Notes under the pieces: model-generated
What the model was told of the DNA's origin: nothing
The model's input: only the letters and a program-made list of their open reading frames with translations
The model's database searches: none
Shown here: one piece after another, positions 36,108 through 49,700 of the stretch
Layout: every line of letters starts with the position of its first letter
Position numbering within the stretch: the first letter of the stretch is position 1
DNA from: Ascaris suum
Lineage: Eukaryota; Nematoda; Chromadorea; Rhabditida; Ascarididae
Assembly: GCA_013433145.1 (NCBI GenBank)
Contig: CM024174.1
Span: 3,283,336-3,347,335 of the forward strand
DNA: 64,000 bases
Direction of reading: 5' to 3'
Made by a program: the position numbers and the translations under genes

Positions 36108-36714
36108 AGTCTGGTATTTTTATTTTTTTATTCGTTTCATTACAGAGTGAAGGTAACAAATAAGCAAATCAGTGAAATCAACTTCATTAGAGCAATAAAC
36201 TAGAAATAATAACTAACTATGCAAGTAATTGATAAAGAAATATAAGATGTTGGAAAAAGCCATATTAATTAATTAGCACCGAATTCCTAATAGTTCACCG
36301 AAAACGGTCGAAAACTACTCTAAATAAATCGTTACTCCTATCACCGCCGAATTGTTTAAAAAGTCACTTTTTAAATGAAATGAACATCTCAATAACTGAA
36401 TAACAAAGTTAATAATGCAGCTATGATTAAGTACGATAAATTCACGTTTACTTGTAAGCTTTTAGAGCGCAATAACAGTGGAAATGCTTTTTTTTTAAAC
36501 GCATAAAAAACTCCATCAAAAATTTGAAATTCCATTGAAAATTTCTGCGAAAAAAAACCTTCAATTAAAGTAGTTAATTGAGCACAAAAAAACTAAGCAA
36601 ACTAAAACAAAATTTAAGAATTGAATTTGATCATAAAATAGAAATAAATTAAACAATTCTAAATTTTTTATGAGTTGTAAATTACAAATGATTCATCGTT
36701 TAGTTTTGCTTAGT

Positions 36715-36985
36715 GCGCGGTCGATTTTAAAAGGGCTCCGAGCAAAATCTTCGGATTTGTCCTACCGACTGATTCCGACCACTGGTCTCATCGGAACGCG
36801 GGCGGTGGAGCAAGTCGCAAGGAGCAACGATGAATCGACTCGTCAGTATCCGATGGTCAGGAGACGAGCCTAAGCCCTCACCTTCACGCTACTTCACAAC
36901 TTCAGCTAAACGGAAGTGGTAGTGATATGAAGAGACATTTATTCGTAATGAATGCTTTGTCGATTCAAGTAAATATAAAAATCAC
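36715..36985 (-). repeat. Dispersed repeat, copy B
   Basis: Inverted, diverged copy of the 5085-5350 repeat, sharing the blocks described for copy A. It lies between the unassigned 36-kb segment and the 3' end of the DGAT2-like gene. The plus-strand frame at 36670-36873 falls across it and is not treated as a gene. The homologous part appears to end close to the CGGAGCCC block near 36740. Confidence 0.7.
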
Positions 36986-37334
36986 AAATATTAAACATAT
37001 AGAAAATACATAATATATATATTATATAGAGCATTTGCATTCTTTGCATATCATTCAATTTTTACAAAATTGCATCACATTAAATTGTAACAATACATAC
37101 ATATACATTAATATGAGCCTTCTTCTCAATAATCGAATAAAATAAAAGTAATAAAACGAAGCAAAATAGTATTTTATGAGAAAGCTTATCGTAATTTCGT
37201 TAAGAAATGAATAAATCTCATTGTTTCGGATGAATAAATTTATTGCAATATTTCTTAACAACGAAAACGTTTCCATAGTGATTCATCAACATAGCAATTC
37301 AATTGATTAAATACTTGAAAGGTGTGCAAAATTC

Positions 37335-40300
37335 CTAATAAAAATTAAGATGCGCATCCTTTGGAATGCCATATTTTTCTTTATAAGCGTCGAATAATTT
37401 TTTCAATTCATTACAATATCTTTCATGTAAACGATCCACTTCTTCGCGTGTTGCATTCGGATTTTTCTCCACCACAATTGGCTTACCAACTGTAATTAGT
37501 AATATGTTTTATTCAAAACTATTGCATTCATATGCATTATTTTTCTTGGAGCTAAGGTTAATTTATATGAGCACTAGTAATTTGAGGATTATCTTTGAGG
37601 TGTTTTTGTTGGGGCTGGATATATTTTAGTGCTTCTATATTATTTATTTATATTATCATTTATATACCTATAATTATTTTTATTTTGCCTCACATTAATA
37701 TATTCTAAATTATATATCAAAATTATTATATAATAGCATCAAAAACGAATAACTGTAAGTTCAGCAAGAGAATGCGATTTTTTAATGAATATGAAAATCA
37801 AGTGAACATTGAGATGAAAAAATCGCAATATTGTAATAACTTTTTCATTTTCTTAAACAAGAACATTATTACTTTTTCCTCACTATTATTCTTTACCTAA
37901 AATTTCTGAGATGAAACAATTTCTTAGAAAATATGAGCATGAAAAAACCTTTTTAACCCATTACAGCTATTATTCGAGAGAACATATTTGATTCAAGTGT
38001 TCTTAAAATTGGATCACATATAAAGAGTAGAAATAATAGCAAAACATTCACCAACGGTATGTATAGGTGTTCGAAACGGCAGAATACCAAATGTATAATT
38101 AAATATACCACGACCGGAAAATATCGGTGAACTAAAACCAGCATAACGACGAAATATCACCTACAAAACTTAGAGCATCAATTGCAGCATTTTTTCGAAC
38201 TGTTTTTGATGACAAATTGTTATGCAATTTTTTATACAGTTCATTTCGTAACCTCCATCTCGTTCCTCTCTTAATGTTTCCTTTGTTTTAGAGCTTCGAT
38301 TTTATTGTCAACCTAACCTTCAGTAAGACGTTCGGCCATTATGCACGATCGAAAACTTACTTCGAGGAAGAGGGATGAGGGAAAATATTTAGCGAGCAAA
38401 AACGGATTCGATAAATGAAGCGGAAGAAATTAATTCAATAACATTTTATAAATAATTAATTCAAAAAAAATTAAATAATTAAAGCAATTAAAATCATATA
38501 CAGTTGCCGGCCGAAGAATGATAATAATCAACGGCAAAATGAACAACGTAATACGGTTTGATGATATGAGAAGTCCGCATATTCAAATATTAAGTGAGTG
38601 GACAATATCTCTTACTTAAGAGTTTCGCAGATGAAACAACTGTTATATGTAATAGACTTCAACTCTCTTCAAAGCCGCTAATTTTTGATCAATTTCGATA
38701 AATTTTCACACTCTATCATTATAATAGTTTAAACAGAATTTGCTTCTTCAGTTGATGTAAACGAGATTATTTTCACATTTTATGTCGAAAAACAATGTTA
38801 TTGATACAAACAAAAAAAAAATTTTTTTGAGAGGAATTTTGCAGCAAATGTGGCCCCTCCACGTGGCACTAAAAATGAAAACATAAAAGTCAAATTCCAT
38901 GGATAGCATCGCATACGCATTTCGTTATCACTTGAACTGAAATTCTAATTGAAAGCACAAGATTATTTGTGCTAATACTTATATCAGTAAGAAAACATTT
39001 GTAACATATCGCTTTAGCTTGTTGAATCTAAAATGCCGAAAAGAGCGCCTTAAACGGAATACCGAAGAGGCGTCACAGCTTAAGAAGTATAGACATCACT
39101 GAAATGTTAGAGAAATAGAAGCCACCATCATCAGTGAAGCCATCAGATGCAAACATTCCTTTCCTGCTTCTATTTCTTCTCCTAGACTACTGAATCCACC
39201 TTCAGTATAGATATGCAATTGGAATCCTTTTTTTCCAAATCGGGACAGTGGAGGTCGTAGAAATGTTAAGCGCAACATATTCTGCCAAAATTACCACAAC
39301 CGTAGAGGAACGGTCAAGTAAAGAATGCAAAATCGTAGTAAAACTCTTTTATTTTTCCTTAGGTCTCGATAGTATAAATGTACGGTCAATGAACTGACCT
39401 GAAATTTTCGAAGCGTTGAGCCCCGTTCATTTGTTAACTGAGAGAATGTATCATTCTCACCAAAATGATATACAGGAACCAAATGTGCCCTGGAATATGA
39501 ATCCATTCAAAAGAGTGGATGCATCTATTATATATAATTGCATGCATTATGTAAGAATTCGGGAATCATTCAAAACCCGCACTCTAGATCGTATGTTATA
39601 TCAGACGAATCTCTCATAATGACTTCACATTTAGCGGACAGAAATATACATGCACATACAAATATGGCTGCCTTAAAGTTTGCATGCGGCCAGCGAGATC
39701 TGTCACTTCGCAGTTTTCGGTCTCTTAGCAGGTGTAATCGCGTGTTTTAACCAGGTGATACATTTTTTGATAGTGATAGTATTACATACAAACATTTTTC
39801 ACCCCCTCTTCTTCTGATAAAGATGACAAGGAAAGGAACTTCCGAAGTTCGTCTTGCAAGCCGCAAATAGCGTACTAATAAGAGAGAGGCGCATAGTTGA
39901 CTGCAACACCGGTATCATAGCACTGAGAAAGTAAATAGATATCATTACCCACCACTTGATTTCGCCATTCAACGAAAGCTATCTTTTGTGCGTCATCTAA
40001 AGACTAGATATAGCATTCTGCATGCAGACTAACAATGCTGTATTGATGGAAGACCACGTAACGTCGAAGCATTCTTTCCAAATACAACAACGATATAAAG
40101 ATTCTAGCACCAATGAGAGATTTGTATCCTAATTTTTATTTGATATTATACTACGTTTTCTTGTATTTTCTGATGCTGGTTCGAAGAATACTACATGACG
40201 CTATAGTGCAATCTACAGCGATGAGTTCCATTCTACGATATGTTTTACAGTTCTAATATGTGCAACTTTATAATCAGTCATATACATAAATGCTTTTTGA

Positions 40301-42643
40301 GCGGTAAGAATTTGGCGCATTGTTCAATTTTCTATTCGAATTTGGCATTCAAATTTTAAAATTGTGAAGTTTGAGCATCTAATTAAATTGTAAGTTTATT
40401 AAAAATTTAGTGCATAAATTTCAATTAATGCTTAGAATAAACGATATTTACCCGGTCTCTAAAGCAAGTCGAATGAAACCTTTGCGTCTAAGCAGCAAAA
40501 GATCATAACAACCATGACGAGCATCCAATGCCTCCTCTGCTCCACCCAAAACAATCGCAAGTGCGACACCTTTATCAGTGTTGAGAACATACGAGAGACT
40601 TGATTTAGAGCATGAAATTACACCTATAATTTCTTACATTTCATTCTCATGAATAATAAAAGAGAAAAGTATACAAACAGAAATAAATTTCTAAAAAAAT
40701 TTCTTTTGATTGTGGAGATATTAGTACTTATTACACTAGTTTCACAACAGTAAACAATAACTGCCGCTCAATAGTTACAATGATACGTCAAAAAATTTTT
40801 TCGAACGAACAAAAAGAAGGTCTACCAATAATCAGATGAACGACAATACTCAACGCACTGATTTGTTCGCCGGCTGTCTTTGACTCAACCATCAGTGATA
40901 GAAAAATGATAAGTTTATTTTTTAAGCAGTACAAAGCATCACGTCACTACTGATTTATAGTCATTGAAGGAGTTGGCAACAATCGGCAAAAGACGAGTTT
41001 AAAAAATCGTTGGCAAACACATCAGTCGGTGATCCGATCTTTAATCAACAATTTTAATTTCCTCTAGCAAATTATTGATTTTAAGTCCTATCCTAAAATT
41101 TTATGCATCACAGATGTTCTAATTTAGCATCAAGCTCATACCTGATAAGAGAATAAATTCCCTCCTGAACGGAAACCAAAATTGTCCATTGAGAGCAGCT
41201 AAATACGGCTTCAATCCAGAATATGCTTCCCAAAAGCCAGTTCCGTCTGTACAAAACGTTGTGAATGCACCCAAACTCATAATTCCATGCGGATGAGATC
41301 TTCAATCAAGAACAAATCACTTTCATAAACAAAAATAATTGAAAATGAAAATAACCCGAAAAAATCAACTTTCTTCCAATAAATCCTCCATATTATGGCA
41401 CGATGGTGAACAATTTTGAGGAAACATATGCATAAAAAAGGCATTAGAATCCAGAAAGACATAGCAAAGCCTTCAAAGATGGCAGATTATTTTTAAGTGT
41501 ATCCGCTGTGCTAAAATCCCTGACGTTTGCTTATGCTTCATTAGAATTTCATGTCATCAGCCATACGCAAAGACTAAGTGAACAACATCAGGCCACCTAC
41601 CACCCCTTAAAGAACTATGGTGCTTCACTTGACGCTCCTTACTAATAAACTGCAACTGGTGTAGAAAATTAAACCGAGAAAAAATAAAAATGAACGATCG
41701 TTAGCATTTATTGAAGTGCATGCTTTTCGTACTATTTTTTTGCACTGATCTGGAAGTGATCGAATGCAATGATAAACTTACAACACATCAATGGTGCTTT
41801 TTGCATTTATAAGAAGATTTACATATAATGAAACACTCACCCAAAAATGTAATTATGATCGGGTGATAAATCAGCTGTTTTCACAAGTTCCATAGGGAAA
41901 TATTTCGCAAAATATTTCCAGTGCGCTCCATTTTGAAGAAAACGAAATGGTCTTGAACCATGTTCAGGACACCGAAAATCATATATGAACCAAATTCCAT
42001 AGAGTACTGTTATCCACCTTAAATAATAGCTTTTAAAAAAAGTTTCATACTGAAAGAAGAGTTGAAGATAATCTATTTATGTTAATAATAATGAATAATT
42101 CATACAGCGAAAATATACACATAAGTGCCACTGTAACAACATACACAAAAATCTCTGTCTTCATCAAATCATAAGAGGTGGAAAGGATGACTATGGCCAA
42201 GTATCCAGTCTTCGATCTTACATGAGTGATGAACATGAACAGATCGATGTGAAGCAAGAGATCAAGTGATTATATGGGTCATAATATTTACCTATTTGGG
42301 ATCATAGTCGTATGTTTCTCCGTTCCCACTCCACTTGCTCTAGAGGTTCCAAGATGTTTTCATATATATCAGTGAAACGAAGTATAGGCCAGAGATTTGG
42401 ATTCAGCAACGGTTTCTATTCTCACTGAAACCGTATTTCCTCACCATTTGAAACAATGATCACGAAAAAAGTGAAAATGACCACTAAGAGAACTGACCAG
42501 AAGGACGTGAAGAAAAGGTAAATAGCGATAAAAATCGATAGCGGTGGCGCGATAAGGAAGAAGAACACGTAAAAAAGCACAGCGAGTGTTTGTAACCTCC
42601 TCTCTAGTGGAACATTGAGAGGGGCAAATTCTATGACTGCCAT
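37335..42643 (-). CDS. DGAT2/MOGAT-family acyl-CoA acyltransferase
   Basis: Complete gene in eight minus-strand exons, all phase-consistent: 42445-42643, 42292-42337, 41841-42017, 41142-41299, 40452-40623, 39399-39489, 38052-38160 and 37335-37489 (TAG), 368 residues. The N terminus (EFAPLNVPLERRLQTLAVL) leads into two hydrophobic segments (about 20-38 and 42-66) that would anchor it in the ER. The catalytic HPHG is at 143-146 (S precedes it, Y or F in many relatives). Further family blocks are VLGGAEEALDAR, RRKGFIRLAL, HLVPVYHFGEND, GRGIFNY, LPFRTPIHTVVGKPI and the final RYCNELKKLFDAYKEKYG. These enzymes transfer acyl chains from acyl-CoA to mono- or diacylglycerol, or to wax/retinol acceptors; the substrate cannot be told from the motifs. 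Exon 2 is only 46 nt and uses an acceptor CTAGAG. Introns 3-7 range from several hundred bases to 1.2 kb. Start: first ATG, matching the family's N-terminal block. Confidence 0.92.
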
Positions 42644-42719
42644 TTTGCGCTGAAATAGCGTAACATGACATAAAGAGATGGGAATGAATTAGGAATGAGG
42701 GGAGGGGAGGGGGGAAAAA

Positions 42720-42805
42720 CCATTAAAAGAATGTGAATTCGCGAAAGACTTTCGACAACTCGTCTAGATGATCTCTCATATCGGCTGCATATGATCAACT
42801 TCACT
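42720..42805. repeat. Direct repeat, copy 1 (about 86 bp)
   Basis: Nearly identical to 43775-43859, with only a few substitutions and small indels (shared CATTAAAAGAATGTGAATTC and CGACAACTCGTCTAGATG). It lies just upstream of the DGAT2-like start, about 80 bp from the ATG, so the duplication involves its promoter-proximal DNA. Confidence 0.9.
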
Positions 42806-43774
42806 GCAGGGATATAAGCGATATATCGCAAATTAGGAAACGATAAAACACATAATAGAAGGGATTCTCTCATTTACAGATCACGGTGCGTCTAGCGTAC
42901 GGCATTTTATAGCCCCCCCCCCCTTTGTTTAGTTGTCGCATTTTATTCAACTCACATTTTACATTTGCTGATAAAAGTATAACGTCTAATAGTGGGAAAA
43001 TTTTCCTTTTTTCCCAATAAATTTGAATTGGCTGCCCTTTTCTCGTCTCCCGAAAAAAAAATCCAACTGCACTCCCCTTAACTCTTTCATTCAATCATCA
43101 GAATTGCGAACTTTTTTCGCTCACTAAAAAATTCCTTATACGTCTATATGTATTCAATTAATTAACAATTATTCGAGAGATTATTTATTATTGTGAATTT
43201 TTCAAACTTATGAATAAAACATTCGAAAATAAAATAATCAGATCACATAAAAATTAACAACAACAATGGTGGACAATCTAGTAACTGCAAACAATTACTC
43301 GATGAACCGTCGCTAGCCTAAGCGAAAAGAAGCACTCTTACTCTAGCTCATCGAAAACTCTTTAGAGGTGTTGCGACAAACTCGTGACGTACATGGTGAT
43401 GCACCGTCTCAGAGATAAACTGATATGAACTGATATCAACACTAAATGATAATGACCGCAATGGACCCAACACTAGAGCAAAAATCGCAAAGGTAGAACA
43501 GCAAAAGGTAACACTAGGAAACTAAGGAAAACCAGTGGGTAATAGAAATACGAGAAAGACAAGAAAAGATTTCGAAATTTCACATCTTAGCTATCTCTTA
43601 TTTAGGTGAAGTTTGTTAGTTCCACAGCGTGGAACTATTTCTTCTCAATAATGATGAAACGATATTGTGTAATTGAAATTAAAAATTCTCGTTTATAGGT
43701 AACATTTCTTCTTCGAAACATTTGAGGTTCTACTCTTCTGAGGTCTAGAAATGCGCCGCCCATTTAAAAAAAGC

Positions 43775-43859
43775 CCATTAAAAGAATGTGAATTCGCGTA
43801 GGACTTTCGACAACTCGTCTAGATGTCTCTCATATGGGCTCCACATCAGCAACTTCACT
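43775..43859. repeat. Direct repeat, copy 2
   Basis: Partner of 42720-42805, in the same orientation, about 1.05 kb away. No open frame. Confidence 0.9.
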
Positions 43860-44854
43860 AGATACAACTAATTTGATTTCTTGAATTTAAGTTCCACGCA
43901 AACATTTTTCAAATATTCTTCCACAATAATCTTATAGAAACCATATAAAAACCTAGATGAAAAAAAAAAAGTGCAAATGAGATGAAAAGTTGGATAAACA
44001 GATATCAGCAATGACAAGATCACTGCTGACTTTAGATCTCTGTTGTGGCAAGGCCTGATTTTACAACTTTGCTCAATGTATTACACTGCACATTACACTA
44101 TTATCCACTATTTTGCTTTCTCATGCATCAAGTCCTAAGAATCGACTTTTTTTTTAGCAGCAATAGAGTGCAATCGCTTAGAAAGCACAGACATTTGACC
44201 AAAGAGTGCAAGTTAGTCAAGAAATTGAGTAGATAAGAACTCAAAAAATCAGAAAACGGGTAATGCAAGTTCCACTAATGTAGAATTCTATCTTTAGACC
44301 GCAAAAAAAAAAGATCCCGCATAGTTAACACATCAAAAGAGAGAACTTGCAGCGAGTAAAAACAATGAAACTTATCTGGCAGACGATAAAAAGAGAGCAA
44401 AAGAATCATAGATATGACCCATTCATCTCATCGGAACGCTTTCAATAAATAAACATCACGTGAGCAGTGGCATAGCTTGAATTGCCATCGAAACGCACCG
44501 TTTAGCTAATCAACTTCCTCACTAAATTTAGTTGTTTTGCACTCATATTTCAGTGTAATATAACTTGTGATTCTTACGGCAATAAAGAAAATCGCACAGA
44601 AAGTGATCGGATAGAATTTGAAATAATTCATTGATGCTTCTTATGTTTCATTAAAATTTTTTAACGAATCAACATCCAAATCTCAGCTTAAGTTATGGAA
44701 TGTAAATTTTTTTTTCTTGATATTCAAACTCTAATGGATGAGTAAAACACAAAATAATCTCAAAAAATTATGATTTGAAAACTTATATGAATTTAAAAAT
44801 TTCATTTATCGACTGAGACATTGTTCATTGAATTTTTTGGCCAAGAATGTCAAC

Positions 44855-46082
44855 TTATTTGAATATATTCTTGTTCTGAGTTTTGGTTTCACCAGCAATT
44901 CCATCTTCACTTTCCTGCCAATTGTGGCGCACAATCACCTCTCCATTGAAATACAACCTTGCTCGGTTTACCATCACATCATGCTCTGACAAATTGCAAA
45001 AAAAATCCACTTGCAAGCTCATTTGGACGTAACCTTGTCCTGGACTCTATCTTTAACTCTTATCTGCGTTTTTTTTAAACGATTTCCCTTATCTCTTTTT
45101 CCAAAATTGAAGACCGCTTCATTCAACCATTTCATATCACATTTACTTCGCTGTGATAAAAAAAAAAGAAGCAAATCTTCTGCAACAAATATAAAAAACA
45201 CAGTACAATGGAAAAAAAAGATAGAGAATCATAACTCGAATAGAATGTGAATTGTTTTTTTAAAACTTAGTCGGTTATAATATTCGACAGATATACGAAT
45301 AATCTTCCCCACTCTCGACAGTACGAAAGTTGTTTTATCTTCTTGATATAATAATAAGTAAAAAGAAATGAAAATCGGCCAAAGCCTTAAGCTAATTGGC
45401 CAATGCTATGAGTTGATAAGTACTCATTTTTTCATTCTAATCTGTTCTAAATTACTATCGAAAAATAGGCAAGGATGCATTCTTTATTCATAGAAGAATA
45501 AAGAAGACTGCAGTGAAGGAGTGGAATACAACAAGAACAATATAAATATGCATGATCAGAAAAACATCTTTCGAGGATACGTCGTAAAGCAGTACCTCAA
45601 CACATTCGCGCATCAGTCGCCTAAAATCCGGCAATTCCTCACTGATTTCCACTGAACCGTTTTAAAAGTGGTGCGCAGGTTGAAACATTTTAGGCGATGC
45701 ATGAAACAGCCAAATTCCCAGCCTCTACAACATTTTCTGGAAGGCTGCACCAATCTGTACGGAAAGTTGTGTAGAACTTTGCTCAATAAGCATGTCTTGT
45801 GCGCTAACTGAAAACAATGACCACGGCGACTGCGACGAAAAGCAAAAGCAAAGAGGCTATCAAAGTATATATCAGAAAATTCATTGATAATTTTACATTA
45901 TAACGCCAAATCAAGCATTACTCTTCTATACTCTAAACTCTCAAGCTCGAAAATCTAATGCCGCGCAGTATATTCGGGTTTATAGGGACCAGGAAACACT
46001 TTACTGAAGTACGCGAATACTTTCGGACGGTTTCAATCGTGAGAAAAGGAAGCAAAGGCGGAAGTACGATGGAATTAAGCAT
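44855..46082 (-). CDS. Unrecognised 104-residue protein with hydrophobic N terminus
   Basis: Four minus-strand exons fit one frame: 46005-46082, 45778-45829, 45596-45651 and 44855-44983 (TAA). Exon 1 starts at an ATG giving MLNSIVLPPLLPFLTIETV, a hydrophobic stretch at about residues 4-16 that resembles a weak signal peptide or anchor. The rest is hydrophilic: SPWSLFSVSAQDM, then ISEELPDFRRLMRECVEHDV, then NRARLYFNGEVIVRHNWQE and a charged tail. There is one cysteine. Splice sites have normal GT-AG ends; the last acceptor is GTCAGAG, where the second AG is used to keep phase. The gene lies between BPI-like and DGAT2-like genes on the same strand, 708 bp after the BPI-like stop. No family recognised. 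The last two exons look most reliable; exon 1 is the least certain. Confidence 0.5.
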
Positions 46083-46789
46083 TATTAGGCGTCTTTTTGA
46101 CGCTTAATTTCAAATAATGCAATTAAACGTCAAAAATATTTTCAAAATTCTAAAAAAAAAACGTCTCACATAGTAAAATGTTTCTTTCGCTTAGTATTCA
46201 TATCCTCATATGAAAGAATTACCGAAAATGAATGCATTTTATTGTACGAAAACAATTCCGCTGTTTAAAAAAAAAAAATTGATATTTCAATTTATACACA
46301 GGAAAATAAATCGATCACATGAACTCCTTTTATTCGACTCCAATTTATTAAATACCATTAAAATATGAGGTGAAAGCATTCTAGCAAACAATAAATTCAA
46401 TCATTAACAATATATTCTGCATATTTATTGGTGTTATATTCATGAAATACATATACATCGTACGGTATCTGATGGAAGAGAACAACTCTTCTATCCACAA
46501 AACATGAGCTGAGCCAATAGACACATAATTTGTTTAGTAAGAAAATTAGTGCGGTTGATAGGACAGATAGGTGGCAGCTGTTATCTATCACTGCCAAGTC
46601 TAAGGATTATTTACGCAAAATTTTTCAATATTTTTAAAGCATTACTCTCCTATCCCTCCGCCTCCTCTCCTTGCAAAATTCCTCCGTCGTATTTTAATTT
46701 TGATTAACGTTTCGGTGTAGCAAGAATATTTTGCATACAAAATAAAAACAGATCGAATAAGTAAGCGAACAATTTGTAATTTTAATCAG

Positions 46790-49700
46790 CTATGAAAGTG
46801 ATCTGATTGAGTTATGATGTATTTGTGGATCGATATTAACTGCAAAAACAATGAAAAATTTATCGATTGTAAGCGAAGCATTCCTTGCGAGGATACCAAA
46901 TGCACATGGCAATGGTATACGCAAATATGTGCCAATAACAGTACTCCATTGTCGTTGTAATTTGGATGCAAACTTCCTCTGTAGGTTTTCGATTAAGAAA
47001 TCCATACTTGAAAATTGTAACACTTGAAATCGCAATTGTAGTCGACGGCTGAAATATTTATTATCTAATAGAAATTCTTTTCAATTCAAACAAAGATAAT
47101 CGCAAATTTCTTACATCAGAGTTGTGTTTATGCTATCACTTCCTCATTCAACGATCTGCACTTATATATGTGTATAGTTTTAAAAACATTTTTCATTGGC
47201 CTCATTGTTACAATCAATTTATTTATAGTTGTCTTTGAACTGTAAGATACGCTCAATAGAAAATTAGCACAAACGCTGATTTCTAAATCATATATTCCAG
47301 TCTTCGGAATGCTATGTGGAGGAATACAGCGAGAGCTGGAAATCGTCTTTACTTCTAACTTCGAGTTCCCTACACCGAATATTGGAGAGTCTACTCCACT
47401 GCGCATTCGTTAGTGAAAGACCATTGCGAGGCAGTTGTAGCTAGCTGTAAAAGCCAAAAAGCGTGTAGGCCTCTAATTTCACTGCTCAAACCACCACCAC
47501 ATCACACGGCAGTATATCCATCTCAAAGAAATTTTCAGGTCTAAATATTATGTATTCTCATGACAAAGATTTAATCGTGTTATATTGATTTTACCGTTAA
47601 AGGAATTACTTCAGCAATTTTGAAGGCATCGGAAGATTATTGTTGACTCACCATTTTGTGGACATTTCAATTAACTTTTCTGATCCCTCGATTCAATTGG
47701 ATATGGTCTACACGCCAATAGCGGAAAGCATTTTGCGGTAGTGAGTGATTGTAAAAAGCAACACCTGAATCACTCATGTGCACAAGAATGCATCCATTGT
47801 ACCATCTTGAAGTTCCCTGCTTTCCACGAAAGAACATTATCGATGACTACCTAGCCGAAAATCTCAAGGCGCCAAATTTGATGGTGATTACAACGTTTCA
47901 AGGGTAGTTTCTCAGCGTTCAAAAACGTCCCTCGCATGATTACGATCTCCATAGTATGTTGATAGCCAACTATTAGGCCTGATATATGGGAAATGTTTCG
48001 TTAAAAAATTTCTCGCCTCTCGATACTGAGATGTTGAAGTTTCAAACGTGTGAAGCGTCTGACATTTAAACGAAGTGGCCGGATTTATGAGTGCCATGCT
48101 GAGTTTCAAGGCGAATCTAAAATGAACCCAGCACCCATCTCCTAAATTTCGTTGGTCGCTCAGCAGTAGACTTCGAGACGGGAATATGCGAACGACACAA
48201 ACGGACATGAAAGCTAACGAATCAAAAGATGGCAGAGATTTCGCAATCTGTTCGTATTCGAAGAAAAAAGCAACATAAAAAGAAATAAAGATTGAGATGA
48301 TATCTGAACATTTGCTGTTATTCATGCATCTATTTGCTCATTAGGGGGAGGGGGGGGGGGGGGGACAGTGAGCCGATTTTCTACGCAAATTCATAAGCAC
48401 ATCAACTTGGAAACCGTTTACTCAGCTGCTAACCATTTAAACCTATAGACGTAACTTCTGCGGATTTCGAGTCGCTGTTAAAATGTGACTTTCCAATTTT
48501 AAGCAGACTTTTCGATTAAAACACCAACTGCAAAAGACAAACGCAATACGGATCTATCTGGTCAATATAAAGGCAACTTGAAAATGCGCAAACATTTTAA
48601 GAGAGACCTGATACATTCGGCCATTCTCGGTGTCCATACGCTCATATCAAAAACAGAACCAAATCTTAGATTTGCATCAATGATTGCTATAGCTGCTGGA
48701 TATATGTACTTTCTTGCGGATTCAGATAATAGAAAGTTCATCGTCATTTTTCCCAATTTTCTTCGTCGTATCTTTTTACAATCAAGAGGCGAATTTTACT
48801 CGTAGGGTTACAGCGATTGTCGGCTTTTAAGAGGATTTGTTTGCATGCAAAAAGAAGTTATTTATTGCACAAATCGATAGGTTCGTATTTATCTGTCTAT
48901 TTAGCTTTTTGGCCACAAAAGCTAACATATAAATCTCATATCTATAATTAATAAGCAAAATGTTGTTACATCTCAAAATCTGCTTCACTGATACGTGAAT
49001 AGGTTCTAGTTGCTCTCAATTAGTCCTCTATATGGTTGTTATTTACTGCGTTTGTAGAACTGTTCGTTGACGTGTCAAGTGCATCAAACTACTGATTGAG
49101 GCACTCTTCGGCATACTTTTCCACTCCTTTGCGATAAATGGAGGATAAAAAATTTGAAGGTTTTTGAAGCAAAACTCAAATCTACATGAAATCATGCCCA
49201 AAAAGGTAGAAAGAACGATGACATGCCTGTAAAGGGCTTTCAGCAGTAATCCGATAGCAAAAGTATCGTTGAGAAGGACGATGTTATTGCTGGTCACAAC
49301 AAAACGCTCGTCGAGGATCGTAATTATGCCTTCACCTTCTAGACGCACTTCTGGACGCTTAATGCATTTCACCGTGAGACTATATTGGAGATCGTCTTTA
49401 TAGCTCCTGGAGAAGGTTAAATATTATCAAGGGTGCCAAAGACTAATACGGTAAGAGGGGTAGCCGAGGTTGGGGGAAGGAGGAGAGAGATTCGAAGCGA
49501 AAATTACGCATAAGTGAATTTTCGTGTTGTTCCTCGCAAATCTTTCCCTATCTAAGCAAGTAACATCTCCTTTCATCTGTAAAAGCTGAACTTTATAGAC
49601 TACTAAACATTGGATTCAGTTGTTTAGGATGCTTCAGATACCCCTTAAAAATCGATAAAATTATGATTGCCGTGAACGAATTCGTTATTTCAGATCGGTT

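Larger units (their letters stand above)
42644..44854. other. Intergenic region upstream of the DGAT2-like gene
   Basis: Contains the promoter side of the DGAT2-like gene, the two direct repeats and a C run near 42904-42914. Open frames (for example minus 42631-42873 and minus 42870-43094) are short and lack splice or family support. Confidence 0.45.

Noticed and set aside
36670..36873. 67-codon plus frame
   Set aside because: It overlaps dispersed repeat copy B and has no splice or family support.
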